This document shows positions 1-8,606 of a stretch of DNA of 64,000 nucleotides, piece by piece. The notes beneath the pieces are model-generated. The model saw only the letters and a list, made by a program, of their open reading frames with translations. It was not told the DNA's origin and searched no databases. The stretch's first letter is position 1, and each line of letters starts with the position of its first letter. The translations under genes were made by a program, and so were the position numbers. The DNA comes from Gudongella sp051744365 (lineage in GTDB: Bacteria; Bacillota; Clostridia; Tissierellales; Tissierellaceae): assembly GCA_051744365.1 (NCBI GenBank), contig JBNJCX010000004.1, positions 1 through 64,000 of the forward strand. Reading direction: 5' to 3'.

Positions 1-1
1 T

Positions 2-463
2 CTTTATCCGATAATAGATTTATCAAAGGAATACAATTGCAAATGGTTCAGTGCAGGATCTATTTCTAAAGAAGGCCATCCACATCATCCGCTGTATCTA
101 AAAAAAGATGCTAAGTTAAATCCTTTTGATATTGAAGGATATATTAAAAAGGCCAGTACAGACCGAGTCTTTGGCTATATCAAAGTTTTAAAGGAAAGCT
201 TCATCGATTCCGAGTCAGATTTTCTTGAAACAGTCTATAGAGCAGATTTAATGGATAGAGATTATGCAAGTAATCTTACCACTAAGCCTATACACATTGA
301 GGAAGAGATGAAAAAAATTGATGATGCTGACTATGTGATTTCAAGGGCGATATTGACTGCAATATTAAGAGAAGATCATTTTACAAATGGCTCATTGATA
401 GAGAGAATTGAAAATGGAGATCTACTGAGGGTTTTAAAAAAGTTGAAGAAATTAAAGGGGTAA
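2..463 (+). CDS. DUF1643-like protein, 3' part (5' end outside window)
   Basis: The frame is open from the first bases of the window to a TAA at 463, so this is the C-terminal ~153 residues of a longer protein. The early segment contains a GHPHHPLYL stretch followed by K-rich and NPFD residues. This resembles the conserved C-terminal end of DUF1643 proteins, small proteins of unknown role. The last ~70 residues (an acidic helix, then AILTAILREDHFTNG and a leucine/lysine-rich tail) look like an extra domain and resemble the end of DUF6508. The nearest in-frame ATG, at 251, is internal. Nothing indicates substrate or pathway. Both family assignments rest on remembered motifs only. Confidence 0.5.
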   Translation, partial: LYPIIDLSKEYNCKWFSAGSISKEGHPHHPLYLKKDAKLNPFDIEGYIKKASTDRVFGYIKVLKESFIDSESDFLETVYRADLMDRDYASNLTTKPIHIEEEMKKIDDADYVISRAILTAILREDHFTNGSLIERIENGDLLRVLKKLKKLKG

Positions 464-638
464 TAGTAAATAAAGGCACAAAATATGGATTTTATGACTA
501 ATGAAATATTACAAGGGAAAGGTAAATATGAAAAAAGACATTCAAGCAATGACCAATCTCTAATTTTAATCTGTTCGAAGTTATTTGCTTGGTATGGTAG
601 TGGATGTTTTCTCTCACCCAAATTAATGGAGGTTAATT

Positions 639-1505
639 ATGAAAAAATATGTTATCACAACAGAAAGTGGTTCAGATTTATCGAAAGAAATTATTGATCG
701 CTATAATATTCAAGTCATTCCAATGCATGTAATTATGGATGAACAGACATATCCAGATGGAAGTTTTGAAGTTCAAAAAGTTTTTGATTTTTATGAGGAA
801 ACAGGAACTCTACCCAAGACATCTGGTTCTACACCTCAAGATAACACTGAAGTTTTCAAAAAAGTTTTTGCCGAATATCCAGATGCACATATAATCCACA
901 TTGCCTATTCAGCAGTAACAACTGTTTCCTTCAATGCGGCAAATATTGCGGCTCAAGATTTTGAAAATGTCTATTTAGTAGACTCCAAGAATGTGTCTAT
1001 TGGAGCAGCTACTATTGTTAAAGCAACCGCTCAATTTATTGAAGATAATCCTAATAAAAGTCCTGAAGAAATTATTGCTTTTGTAGAAGATATTCGCGAA
1101 CGTACCCATATGGCTTTCCTGCCTAAAACACTTCTTTATTTAAGAGCTGGTGGTCGTGTCTCAAATTTAGCTTTTTATGGAGCAAATATTTTGAAAATTT
1201 TTCCAAGCATCAAATTGGAAAATGGGTATTTGGTACCTGGGAGAAAATATCGTGGATCCTTTGATCGTGCTTTAAAGAAAATGATAAATGATTTTTTTAA
1301 AAGCTATAACATTGACCCTGAGACCGTTTTAATAGTAGGTGCTCCTAGTGTAGATGATAATTATAAAGAAGTAATTTATAATCTGCTAAGGGAAAATGGT
1401 GTACAAGAAGCTAGATTGATGAGAGCTGGTGCGGTGATTTCATGTCATGGTGGTCCCGGTGCAATCGGCATCACAGGGATTGAAAAAAACATTGCAAAAT
1501 TGTAA
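639..1505 (+). CDS. DegV family fatty-acid-binding protein
   Basis: This 288-residue protein has the usual DegV length and layout. The N-terminus reads TTESGSDLSKEII, a TSGSTPQ loop follows at about residue 60, and PKTLLYLRAGGRVSN occurs near residue 163. The C-terminus carries the HGGPGAIGI signature. DegV/FakB proteins bind a fatty acid in a cleft and present it to a kinase partner (FakA) for phosphorylation in the cytoplasm; no fakA gene is nearby. The start is supported by GGAGG eight bases upstream of the ATG. The next gene begins 11 bases after the stop, so the two are probably co-transcribed. Confidence 0.9.
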   Translation: MKKYVITTESGSDLSKEIIDRYNIQVIPMHVIMDEQTYPDGSFEVQKVFDFYEETGTLPKTSGSTPQDNTEVFKKVFAEYPDAHIIHIAYSAVTTVSFNAANIAAQDFENVYLVDSKNVSIGAATIVKATAQFIEDNPNKSPEEIIAFVEDIRERTHMAFLPKTLLYLRAGGRVSNLAFYGANILKIFPSIKLENGYLVPGRKYRGSFDRALKKMINDFFKSYNIDPETVLIVGAPSVDDNYKEVIYNLLRENGVQEARLMRAGAVISCHGGPGAIGITGIEKNIAKL

Positions 1506-1516
1506 GGAGTGATTAG

Positions 1517-2245
1517 ATGACAAATTATAATGATTTTATGAGTTCGTTCAATAGAATAGAAGATTTTTTAAAAGACTTAATTGATGCTAAATATAATATG
1601 CCTTTCTATAAGCTATTAGAAGAAGCTTCGAAAAGAGACAAACTGGCTAAGCAGTTTTATCAGGAGTTGAGAACTATGTCTGATTTGCGAAATATAATTG
1701 CACATGGAGATCCAAACGACCCTGTGGCACTACCTTCAGAGTCAACTCTTGAAAGGATAAAATTTATCGAGAATCAATTTACTAATCCATTGAAGGTAAA
1801 GGATGCATTTAAAAAAAGTGTTAGTGTGGTAGATGCTAAAGATAGTTTATCAGAGGTATTAAGTAATATTAATAAATATCATTATTCGCAATTCCCGGTT
1901 GTTAAGTCAGGAGAATTTATCGGTCTTATAACAGAAAATGGGATTACCAATTGGTTGGCTGCGAGTGTAGAAGAAGATACAATCTCTATAAAAAATACAT
2001 CGGTACAAGATGTAATCCTTGGTGATGAAGAAAGTGACAGTTATAGTTTTTTACTGACTACAGATACTCTATATGATGTTATCGATAAGTTTGAGAAAAT
2101 CAGAAAGATGGGGAATAGAACAACGACAATTATTGTATTGAACCGAAAGAAAAGTCCGGTAAAAATAGAGGATATTTACACAATATTAACTCCATGGGAT
2201 TTAGATACAATTTATAGAAAATTAGGAATGGGCTTAGAGCAATAG
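1517..2245 (+). CDS. HEPN-like domain fused to a CBS pair
   Basis: The 242-residue product has two parts. Residues 1-90 are helical and contain LRNIIAHG (R58, N59, H63), the R-x4-H pattern of HEPN RNase-like domains with the usual polar residue after Arg. Residues ~95-240 look like two CBS motifs, with SQFPVV, GEFIGLITENGITNWL and a second copy ending in LTPWDL; CBS pairs bind adenosine nucleotides. The start has AAGGAGTGATTAG just upstream. It follows the DegV gene closely. A nucleotide-sensing RNase or RNA-binding regulator would fit, but that is inference. HEPN folds without catalytic activity also exist. Confidence 0.6.
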   Translation: MTNYNDFMSSFNRIEDFLKDLIDAKYNMPFYKLLEEASKRDKLAKQFYQELRTMSDLRNIIAHGDPNDPVALPSESTLERIKFIENQFTNPLKVKDAFKKSVSVVDAKDSLSEVLSNINKYHYSQFPVVKSGEFIGLITENGITNWLAASVEEDTISIKNTSVQDVILGDEESDSYSFLLTTDTLYDVIDKFEKIRKMGNRTTTIIVLNRKKSPVKIEDIYTILTPWDLDTIYRKLGMGLEQ

Positions 2246-2300
2246 TATCATTCGCTGAAGCAAATATTAACAGGCAAATGTAAATTCTGGAGGTAATCCA

Positions 2301-2866
2301 ATGAACCTAACAACAAACATCAATTCACCAAACGCAATAACTGGAGATGAAGACAATTATCTTTCATATTGGCTTAAGAGATCAATTAAACGGGCCAATA
2401 GGATTGATATAATTGTCTCTTTTCTTATGGAATCAGGCGTGAAGATGTTAGTTAAAGATCTTGAAGATGCCATGGATCGAGGAGTGAAGATGAACATTCT
2501 AACAGGAAATTACTTAAGTATAACTCAGCCACAGGCGCACAAAGAGATCTATCAATAAAGGATATGATTGAAAAGGAGTATTATAGAGTTAAGTAGCTTA
2601 TTGGTAAAATACCAACCCGCACAGAGTTGTTTGTTCTTATGGATGAAGAGGTCTATTAAAGAGCCAGAAGAAACGCCAGTTTGAATCCATTCAAGGGATA
2701 TTTGAGTTTTCTTGATGATTTGAATGAGCTTACTCCTGGTGAGAAAATGTTGGAAGATTCATTTGCAGGTGACTTTATTACGATGGTTGAAAAAACATCA
2801 ATGTCAAAAACCTACAAGATGCCAGTTCTTTTAGCTTTTTACAATGAGGGTGATCCTAAGCTTTAG
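2301..2866 (+). pseudogene. Decayed PLD / DEAD-box helicase (DUF3427-type) gene
   Basis: Residues encoded from 2301 resemble the N-terminal phospholipase-D-like domain of large DEAD/DEAH helicases (IDIIVSFLMESGVKML, then LTGNYLSITQPQA) and stop at 2558. From about 2564, in another frame, comes sequence resembling a far-downstream part of the same protein type (IPTRTELFVLMDEE, NPFKGYLSFLDDLN, TSMSKTYKMPVLLAFYN). It is interrupted by in-frame stops near 2595 and 2657 and ends at 2866. The helicase core is absent. The gene therefore has a large internal deletion, a frame change and nonsense mutations, while the first ATG still has an intact ribosome site. Confidence 0.7.
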
Positions 2867-2952
2867 GACGAAAGAATTCTTCAAGAATAGACTGGAAAAG
2901 AAAATGAAAGATCTGGAGATAGAGTAGAATACAATTAAGGAGGTGGATTTAG

Positions 2953-3321
2953 ATGGATTGCATATTTTGCAATCTTGATGAGTCCAAGATTATTCTTGAA
3001 AATGAAGGCGCCAGGGCTATTTTTGATATTTTCCCAGTAAATGAAGGCCATATGCTTATCATGCCAAAGAGACATATTGAAACATACTTCGATGCCAATG
3101 ATGAGGATAAGGAGTATCTGTGGGAATTGGTTGAGGAGTGTAAGAGTTACTTGGACAATGAGTATAGTCCGGACGGCTACAATGTTGGGATAAACTGTGG
3201 TGAGGCGGCAGGACAGACTGTCATGCATCTTCATATTCATTTGATTCCAAGGTATCTTGGTGATATTGAAAATCCTAGAGGTGGAGTAAGAAGGGTTATT
3301 CCTGAGAAGAGGATATATTAA
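2953..3321 (+). CDS. HIT family protein (nucleotide hydrolase/transferase)
   Basis: This 122-residue protein is a complete HIT-family member. It opens with CIFCNL, has the conserved ILENEGARAIFDIFPVNEGH segment split by the usual helix, and carries the catalytic histidine triad in HLHIHLIPR near residue 97. HIT proteins hydrolyse or transfer nucleoside phosphates such as diadenosine polyphosphates, in the cytoplasm. AAGGAGG lies nine bases before the ATG. It directly follows the dead helicase. I recall HIT proteins beside intact helicases of that type, so it may be the surviving partner of a broken pair. The substrate cannot be told from sequence. Confidence 0.9.
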   Translation: MDCIFCNLDESKIILENEGARAIFDIFPVNEGHMLIMPKRHIETYFDANDEDKEYLWELVEECKSYLDNEYSPDGYNVGINCGEAAGQTVMHLHIHLIPRYLGDIENPRGGVRRVIPEKRIY

Positions 3322-3353
3322 TTAAGAGAAAACAAGTAATTGGCAATGGGGAG

Positions 3354-3587
3354 ATGATTTTGAATATGGGGAAAAAGAAAAAGAGGAAAAAGGGTGCTGG
3401 GATTAATATTGAAGAGTGGACAGAGGAACAATACGAAGAATATCTGAAAGGTCTATATGGTATGGAGTATATAGCCGGATACACTGACGGGGGGATGCCA
3501 TATGGAATATTTTGCGATGAGGATGATGATGTCGAGTTTGATTCTACAGATTCCATGAGTGATTCAGATGAAGGTATACCTTTTTAA
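3354..3587 (+). CDS. Small charged hypothetical protein
   Basis: A 77-residue protein that I do not recognise. It is bipolar in charge: a lysine/arginine run at residues 5-13 (GKKKKRKKG) and an acidic tail with EDDDVEF and DSTDSMSDSDEG. The middle is rich in Tyr and Gly (EYLKGLYGMEYIAGYTDGG). A GGGGAG run lies immediately upstream, so translation may begin at the TTG near 3360 or the ATG at 3366 rather than 3354. It lies between the HIT gene and the SNF2 helicase gene on the same strand. The composition would suit a nucleic-acid-associated accessory protein, but nothing establishes that. Confidence 0.5.
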   Translation: MILNMGKKKKRKKGAGINIEEWTEEQYEEYLKGLYGMEYIAGYTDGGMPYGIFCDEDDDVEFDSTDSMSDSDEGIPF

Positions 3588-3616
3588 GTGATACTTGTTC
3601 ACATTTTGGAATCTAG

Positions 3617-3781
3617 ATGAAAATTTTGAATAATGTGCTCTTACTTAAGATATTAATGGACAAACCACCAATTGGTATGCTTAAATTAAAGAGGAAGAAA
3701 TATGGATTAATTTATGCGCTTGAAAAGCTGGAATCGGCTAAGATTGGAGTCCAGGTTGGGATAGGTGACCACGGAGGCTAA
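3617..3781 (+). CDS. Possible 54-residue peptide upstream of the SNF2 gene
   Basis: An ATG at 3617 opens 54 codons ending at the TAA at 3781, five bases before the helicase ATG. The peptide is basic in the middle (KLKRKKYGLIYALEKLE) and ends GIGDHGG. No good ribosome site precedes it (only GGA). It is too short for the supplied reading-frame set and I recognise no family. It may be a leader peptide, a gene remnant or chance. Confidence 0.2.
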   Translation: MKILNNVLLLKILMDKPPIGMLKLKRKKYGLIYALEKLESAKIGVQVGIGDHGG

Positions 3782-3786
3782 AACAC

Positions 3787-6462
3787 ATGGCAATAAAGAG
3801 CACAAAAAAATTGAAAGAGCTAAATGCATATTTCCTGCCTAAAGATTTTGTTATTGAGGAAACACCAGATGATATTGATAAGATGGGTCTGGACGTAGAC
3901 GACCCTCTTAGGGATTGGATTCTGAAGTTTGAGCAGAATAAATATGAAGCTTTGTATCATTTAGGGTTTTTGGAGAAGGCTAAATGGTTTTCTCCAGCTG
4001 TTGATTACCTTTACAATGTTTCAGATTTGCTAATAAAAAAGCTGTCGAGGCAGCCTGACATTGAATTCAGTCGAGAGTTTGTGGATGAAGGATTAACAGA
4101 AGATGAGATTAATAGGTTAATTGAAGAGGTACCGTTTGTAATTGGCATGGAGCACGTTAATCCCACTTGGCTAGTAATGCTGTGGGAAAGATTGCTGATT
4201 GTTTTTTGCAAGGAAATCAAAGGATATGATGGTACAGTCGCAAGGTATTTTGCAGAATACAACTCCAATATCAATTTGGCTGGGAGAGTGTTTTTTCACC
4301 TTGTAGAAAACAAGGATGAGCATTACCCCTTTGCATTTATGGCCACTTACTCAACAAAACCGACCAAGAGTAAAAAAGCATTACATACACCGCTAAAAAA
4401 TGCACTGGTGGAGTTTAAAGGAGATGAAAAGCTGCTTCTATCCCTAATGGCTACTGTTATTAAGGCATCGGATCAAAGCCAATTGATATCAGAACTTTTA
4501 GAGAGCGGCGAGTTGTTTTCACCCTTGAAGCTTACTGTTGAAGAGGCATACACCTTCCTTAAAGAGATAAGGATATATGAAGATGCTGGCATAATGTGCA
4601 GAGTGCCGGATTGGTGGAGAAAAAAGAGTAATTCTCTTCAGCTTTCTGTCACTATCGGAGAAAAGGAACCATCCAAGGTGGGATTAGATGCAATAATGGA
4701 TTTTTCACCTACACTAAGAATTGGGGATGAAGAGCTTACTGAAAAGGAATTGAAGGAGTTTCTCTCAATGGCTGAGGGATTGGTTCAATACAAGGGGAAA
4801 TGGGTGGAAATAAACAAAGAAAAGCTGGAAGCCGTACTGCAGGCTTTTGACAAGGTGAAGGATCTTTCAAAAGGGGAAGTATTGTCACTTGGTGATGCCA
4901 TGAGAATGGAGCTGAACATTGGTGAAATTCTGGACATATCCACTGATGAAATCGATGTTTCTGTTTCAAATGGTCAATGGTTTAGAAACATGAAGGAGAC
5001 ATTGACTCAGCCAATTTCTACACAAGCAATTGATACAGTGCCGTCGTTTCATGCAACCCTAAGAGCATACCAGGAAAGAGGATATCAGTGGCTATACAGG
5101 ATGTCACAGTTTGGATTTGGTGCATGTCTAGCAGATGATATGGGTCTTGGAAAGACAGTGCAGGTTATAGCTTTCTTGGAGTATTCGAGAACTCACCGAG
5201 CTGGTAAGGCTTTGCTTATCATTCCCGCTTCGCTGATTGGAAACTGGCAAAATGAAATTGAAAGATTTGCCCCTGAAATGAAATATCAAGTATTGCACAA
5301 GAGTGCAGGAAATGGTTCAGTGGAAATAAATGAAAGCGACACGGCATTTTTATATATAACCACTTATGGTATGGCTGTTCGTTTGGAGGAGCTAAAAAAC
5401 AGGGAATGGGATTATCTGATTCTGGATGAAGCCCAGGCTATAAAGAATCCTAGAACAAAGCAGACGAGGTCAATAAAAGAGATTCCTGCCAAGATGAGAA
5501 TTGCCATGACTGGAACACCGATTGAAAATAGATTGAGTGATCTGTGGTCATTGTTTGACTTTCTCAATCAGGGACTGTTGGGTACTGTAAAAGAATTCAC
5601 TAGCTTTTCGAAGGAGCTTGCTGAGGATGGAAGAGGTTATGCCAAGCTAAGGAAGATGATTCACCCATTTGTTCTGAGAAGGTTAAAAACTGACAAAAGC
5701 ATCATCTCTGATTTGCCTGACAAGCTTGAAATAAATGAATATTCGGCTCTGTCCAAGAAGCAGGTGGCTCTATACAAACAACTAGTTGATCAGATTGCGG
5801 TAAGTCTTGAAAACTCTGAAGGAATTGAAAGAAAAGGACTAATTCTATCCAGCATCATGAAATTCAAACAAATATGCAATCATCCTGACCAGTATCTGGG
5901 AAGAGAAGAATTTAAGCCTGAAAACAGTGGAAAGTTTGAACTCTTGAGAGAAATATGCGAGACAATTTATGAGAAAAGGGAAAGAGTTATTGTATTTACT
6001 CAGTTTAAGGAGATGACTGAGCCAATCTCAGATTTTCTGGAAAGCATATTTCAGAAAGAGGGTTTTGTTCTACATGGTGGTACTCCGGTGAAAAAACGGA
6101 AACAAATAGTTGAGCAGTTCAATGGAGAACACTACATTCCATTTATGGTGCTTTCATTAAAGGCAGGAGGGGTTGGACTTAACCTTACTGCAGCTAACCA
6201 TGTTATCCATTTTGACAGATGGTGGAATCCGGCAGTTGAGAACCAGGCGACAGACAGGGCTTTTCGTATTGGTCAGAACAAGAATGTCATGGTCCACAAA
6301 TTCGTCACAAAGGGTACGATTGAAGAGAAAATTGATGCTATGATTGAAGAGAAACAAAAGCTGGCCGGGGACATTTTAAGCGCCAGTGGAGAAGCTTGGG
6401 TTACTGAATATGATAATGAACAGTTGATGCAGTTATTCTTGTTGGGTGGTGATGTTCATTGA
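3787..6462 (+). CDS. SNF2-family DEAD/DEAQ helicase with DUF3670-like domain
   Basis: An 891-residue SNF2-type DNA translocase. An N-terminal region is followed at ~255-370 by a domain with VPDWWRKK and GKWVEINKEKLE, as in the SNF2-associated DUF3670 family. Walker A is DDMGLGKT (~450), motif II is DEAQ (547-550), motif III is MTGTPIENRLSDLW, and the C-lobe carries VIVFTQF, LKAGGVGLNLT and the motif VI sequence QATDRAFRIGQ. GGAGG lies ten bases before the ATG. It overlaps the SWIM gene, so the two form a unit. Such proteins remodel or displace nucleoprotein; the bacterial target is unknown. Confidence 0.92.
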   Translation: MAIKSTKKLKELNAYFLPKDFVIEETPDDIDKMGLDVDDPLRDWILKFEQNKYEALYHLGFLEKAKWFSPAVDYLYNVSDLLIKKLSRQPDIEFSREFVDEGLTEDEINRLIEEVPFVIGMEHVNPTWLVMLWERLLIVFCKEIKGYDGTVARYFAEYNSNINLAGRVFFHLVENKDEHYPFAFMATYSTKPTKSKKALHTPLKNALVEFKGDEKLLLSLMATVIKASDQSQLISELLESGELFSPLKLTVEEAYTFLKEIRIYEDAGIMCRVPDWWRKKSNSLQLSVTIGEKEPSKVGLDAIMDFSPTLRIGDEELTEKELKEFLSMAEGLVQYKGKWVEINKEKLEAVLQAFDKVKDLSKGEVLSLGDAMRMELNIGEILDISTDEIDVSVSNGQWFRNMKETLTQPISTQAIDTVPSFHATLRAYQERGYQWLYRMSQFGFGACLADDMGLGKTVQVIAFLEYSRTHRAGKALLIIPASLIGNWQNEIERFAPEMKYQVLHKSAGNGSVEINESDTAFLYITTYGMAVRLEELKNREWDYLILDEAQAIKNPRTKQTRSIKEIPAKMRIAMTGTPIENRLSDLWSLFDFLNQGLLGTVKEFTSFSKELAEDGRGYAKLRKMIHPFVLRRLKTDKSIISDLPDKLEINEYSALSKKQVALYKQLVDQIAVSLENSEGIERKGLILSSIMKFKQICNHPDQYLGREEFKPENSGKFELLREICETIYEKRERVIVFTQFKEMTEPISDFLESIFQKEGFVLHGGTPVKKRKQIVEQFNGEHYIPFMVLSLKAGGVGLNLTAANHVIHFDRWWNPAVENQATDRAFRIGQNKNVMVHKFVTKGTIEEKIDAMIEEKQKLAGDILSASGEAWVTEYDNEQLMQLFLLGGDVH

Positions 6463-7175
6463 GTAGATATGGGTACCCGAAGAAGGCATCCGCAGCTGAA
6501 ATAAAGTCTAAGGCAAATAAAGCTATTGAAAGGTTGAGAAAGAAGAATCCGGATATTGAGCCAGTGATAATTGAGGGCAGGAATCTGGCGAAGACCTGGT
6601 GGGGAAAGGCATGGAATCAAAATCTGGAAAGCTATGCCGATTACAGCAACCGGATATCCAGAGGTAGAAGCTATGTTCGCAATAATGCAGTCTTGGATCT
6701 TAAAATATCAAAAGGTGTTGTTATGGCACTTGTGCAGGGAAGTAGCTCAAAGCAATATGTCGTAAAGATTCAAATAGAAACCTTGAGCAGCGAGAAATGG
6801 GATCAGGTTACTGAGATTTGCAATCGCAGAATAGAGTCACTGGAGCAATTGATTGAGGGAAGATTCCCCAAAGAGCTTGAGGTTCTTTTCACTGAGAGAA
6901 AGTATGGGTTGTTCCCAGCCCCAAAGGAAATACATTTTAGCTGCAGCTGCCCAGATTGGGCAATCATGTGCAAGCACGTGGCAGCTGTATTGTATGGTGT
7001 TGGAGCCAGACTGGATGCGGACCCTATGCTGTTCTTCGAGCTTAGAGATATTGATGGTCAAGAGCTTGTGAGAAAGTCAATGGAGAGAAAACTGGAGAAT
7101 ATGTTGAAGAATGCTGGCAAGAGAAGCGAGAGGGAAATTGATTCTGAAGATGTGTTGGATATATTTGGATTGTAG
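6459..7175 (+). CDS. SWIM zinc-finger protein, partner of SNF2 helicase
   Basis: A 238-residue protein with the SWIM zinc-binding pattern CSCPDWAIMCKHVAAVLYG (C-x-C ... C-x-H) at ~161-179. The start is a TTG whose last two bases overlap the helicase stop (TTGA), giving translational coupling. The N-terminal segment has AKTWWGKAWNQNLE and YSNRISRGRSYVRN, a conserved block in proteins that accompany bacterial SNF2 helicases. SWIM domains bind DNA or protein, and the pairing suggests this subunit targets the helicase. The C-terminus is lysine/glutamate-rich and helical. No signal peptide or membrane segment is visible, so it is probably cytoplasmic. Confidence 0.88.
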   Translation: MSRYGYPKKASAAEIKSKANKAIERLRKKNPDIEPVIIEGRNLAKTWWGKAWNQNLESYADYSNRISRGRSYVRNNAVLDLKISKGVVMALVQGSSSKQYVVKIQIETLSSEKWDQVTEICNRRIESLEQLIEGRFPKELEVLFTERKYGLFPAPKEIHFSCSCPDWAIMCKHVAAVLYGVGARLDADPMLFFELRDIDGQELVRKSMERKLENMLKNAGKRSEREIDSEDVLDIFGL

Positions 7176-7216
7176 GTTATACAACGCATCCAAGGACTTC
7201 TTGGTTCCAGTTTTTA

Positions 7217-7245
7217 TTGTGTACAAATTCGGAAAATGATATACT
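7217..7245 (+). promoter_or_regulatory. Sigma-A-like promoter for the DUF4230 gene
   Basis: TTGTGT at 7217-7222 and TATACT at 7240-7245 are separated by 17 bases and lie 75 bases upstream of the ATG at 7320. This is pattern matching only. Confidence 0.5.
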
Positions 7246-7319
7246 GAGTAGTAACGAGAGATTTAAAGAAGAGAATCACTTAATTAGTTTGGTTAAACAG
7301 TATGTGAGGAGAATTTACA

Positions 7320-7922
7320 ATGAAAAAACTGAGGACAATAATTTTAATATTTTTAATACTTACTGTTGTAACTTTTGGGGTTTTTGTAATGAGTAATAAT
7401 ACTCTATTTCAAACCAGAACCAATATTAGTTCAGAAACAGCACTAATACAGGATAAATTAGTCGAGTTGTCAGAATGGACAACACTTAGGTATGAGTATA
7501 GCAACGTCATTGTAAGTCGTACAGAAAAGACCCTATCATTAGGTGTTACTGATATCAACTACGGAGAAGCAATAAGGTTGATCGAGTATTCTGGATATCT
7601 AAAAGCAGGAACAGATTTTTCAAAAATACAAATGTCTTATAATGAGCAGTCTGAAAAAATGTTGGTTAGAGTCCCAAAATCCAAAATCCTCGATAATGTT
7701 GTAGATACTGATACAACAAAAGTGGAAGATATTAAAGGTAATATATTTTCAGATTATCCAACACAAATAATTTTTGATGAAATAAATGCAGAGAAAAAAC
7801 AATTAGAAGACGAGAAAATCAGCCAAGGTTTTTTGGAAGAAGCGGACAATAGATTACGCCAATTGTTAACTTCCTTTTTAGCGACCAATGGATACAATGA
7901 TGTTGTTATCGAATTTTATTAA
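7320..7922 (+). CDS. Membrane-anchored DUF4230 protein
   Basis: A 200-residue protein with one N-terminal membrane segment (about residues 5-26, LRTIILIFLILTVVTFGVFV) and no lipobox, so the rest should face outside. The segment KLVELSEWTTLRYEYSNVI at ~48-66 and the later LGVTDINYGEAIRL match the DUF4230 pattern (LATLEYxYSN). A final helix has NRLRQLLTSFL. The gene starts at an ATG behind AGGAG. DUF4230 proteins are widespread in Firmicutes and have no assigned function. It stands alone between the SWIM gene and a stretch of decayed genes. Confidence 0.7.
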   Translation: MKKLRTIILIFLILTVVTFGVFVMSNNTLFQTRTNISSETALIQDKLVELSEWTTLRYEYSNVIVSRTEKTLSLGVTDINYGEAIRLIEYSGYLKAGTDFSKIQMSYNEQSEKMLVRVPKSKILDNVVDTDTTKVEDIKGNIFSDYPTQIIFDEINAEKKQLEDEKISQGFLEEADNRLRQLLTSFLATNGYNDVVIEFY

Positions 7923-8003
7923 TTGCTTAAAGGAAAGCAGTTCGATCCTGAACTGGTGGAAGAATTTGTTGAGATGATGAAAAAAGCTAAGCTACTTAAA
8001 TAG
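7923..8003 (+). pseudogene. HD-GYP-like C-terminal remnant
   Basis: Immediately after the DUF4230 stop the frame starting at 7923 reads LLKGKQFDPELVEEFVEMM and ends at a TAG at 8003. GKQFDPxLV resembles the last helix of HD-GYP c-di-GMP phosphodiesterases. No start or upstream domain remains, so if the match is right this is the tail of a deleted gene. Confidence 0.4.
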
Positions 8004-8025
8004 TATTTCATCTTAGGAGGTTAAT

Positions 8026-8606
8026 TTGGATAAAAATTATAAAGAAATTCAAATGTTAAAATTGAATAAATATGCTAGAGAATATATTGAAAACAAAGAT
8101 AGCAAGGTAGATTATCAAAAAAATCTGAACAAATGAAGGAATTTACAGGTGCTGAATATGTAATGTTTAATATTTTTGACGAAAATGGAAAAGATTTTAC
8201 CCTTGTTGGTTTTGAAGGAAATAGAAATAATATAGATAGAGCAATGGATGTAATCGGATATAATATAATAGGCAAGAAATTCAAGTATGAAGAAGGTAGA
8301 AATGAGAAGTTTAAAAAATCAATAGTTACCAAAGTCGATTCTCTAGAAGAACTGGTGGGCAATGCATTGCCCAATGCAGCCATATCAATAATCGAGAAAG
8401 TATTTAGAATAGATAGTATCCTTACAGTTAGAAAAACAAAAGATGAGAAAACCATAGGAAACTTCACCTTGATATTTTCTGAAAATCAGAATGAAAATGA
8501 TGATGAAATGCTAAAGCTTTTTGCATCACAGGTGGGTCTGTTTATTGATAAGATAAGCTTTGGAACAAAGCCCATGTCTGCTGCGAATTCTGAAAACCTT
8601 GTATGA
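8026..8606 (+). pseudogene. GAF-type sensor gene, frameshifted and truncated by IS21 remnant
   Basis: A TTG start at 8026 behind TAGGAGG encodes MDKNYKEIQMLKLNKYAREY and runs to a TGA at about 8133. The main part continues in another frame from 8133. Joining the frames at the seven-A run near 8118 restores a continuous GAF-like domain (SEQMKEFTGAEYVMFNIF, then GKKFKYEEGRNEKF, VDSLEELVGNALP). This type usually precedes a histidine kinase or diguanylate cyclase output domain. None follows: the frame runs into IS21 sequence on the opposite strand at ~8560 and ends at 8606. The slip could be a sequencing error, but the truncation is real. Confidence 0.65.

Noticed and set aside
485..697. 70-codon + strand frame before the DegV gene
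   Set aside because: It overlaps the DegV start in another frame, has no ribosome site and resembles nothing known.
8118..8124. Programmed frameshift at the A-run in the GAF gene
   Set aside because: The gene is also truncated by IS21 sequence, so simple decay or a sequencing slip is more likely.
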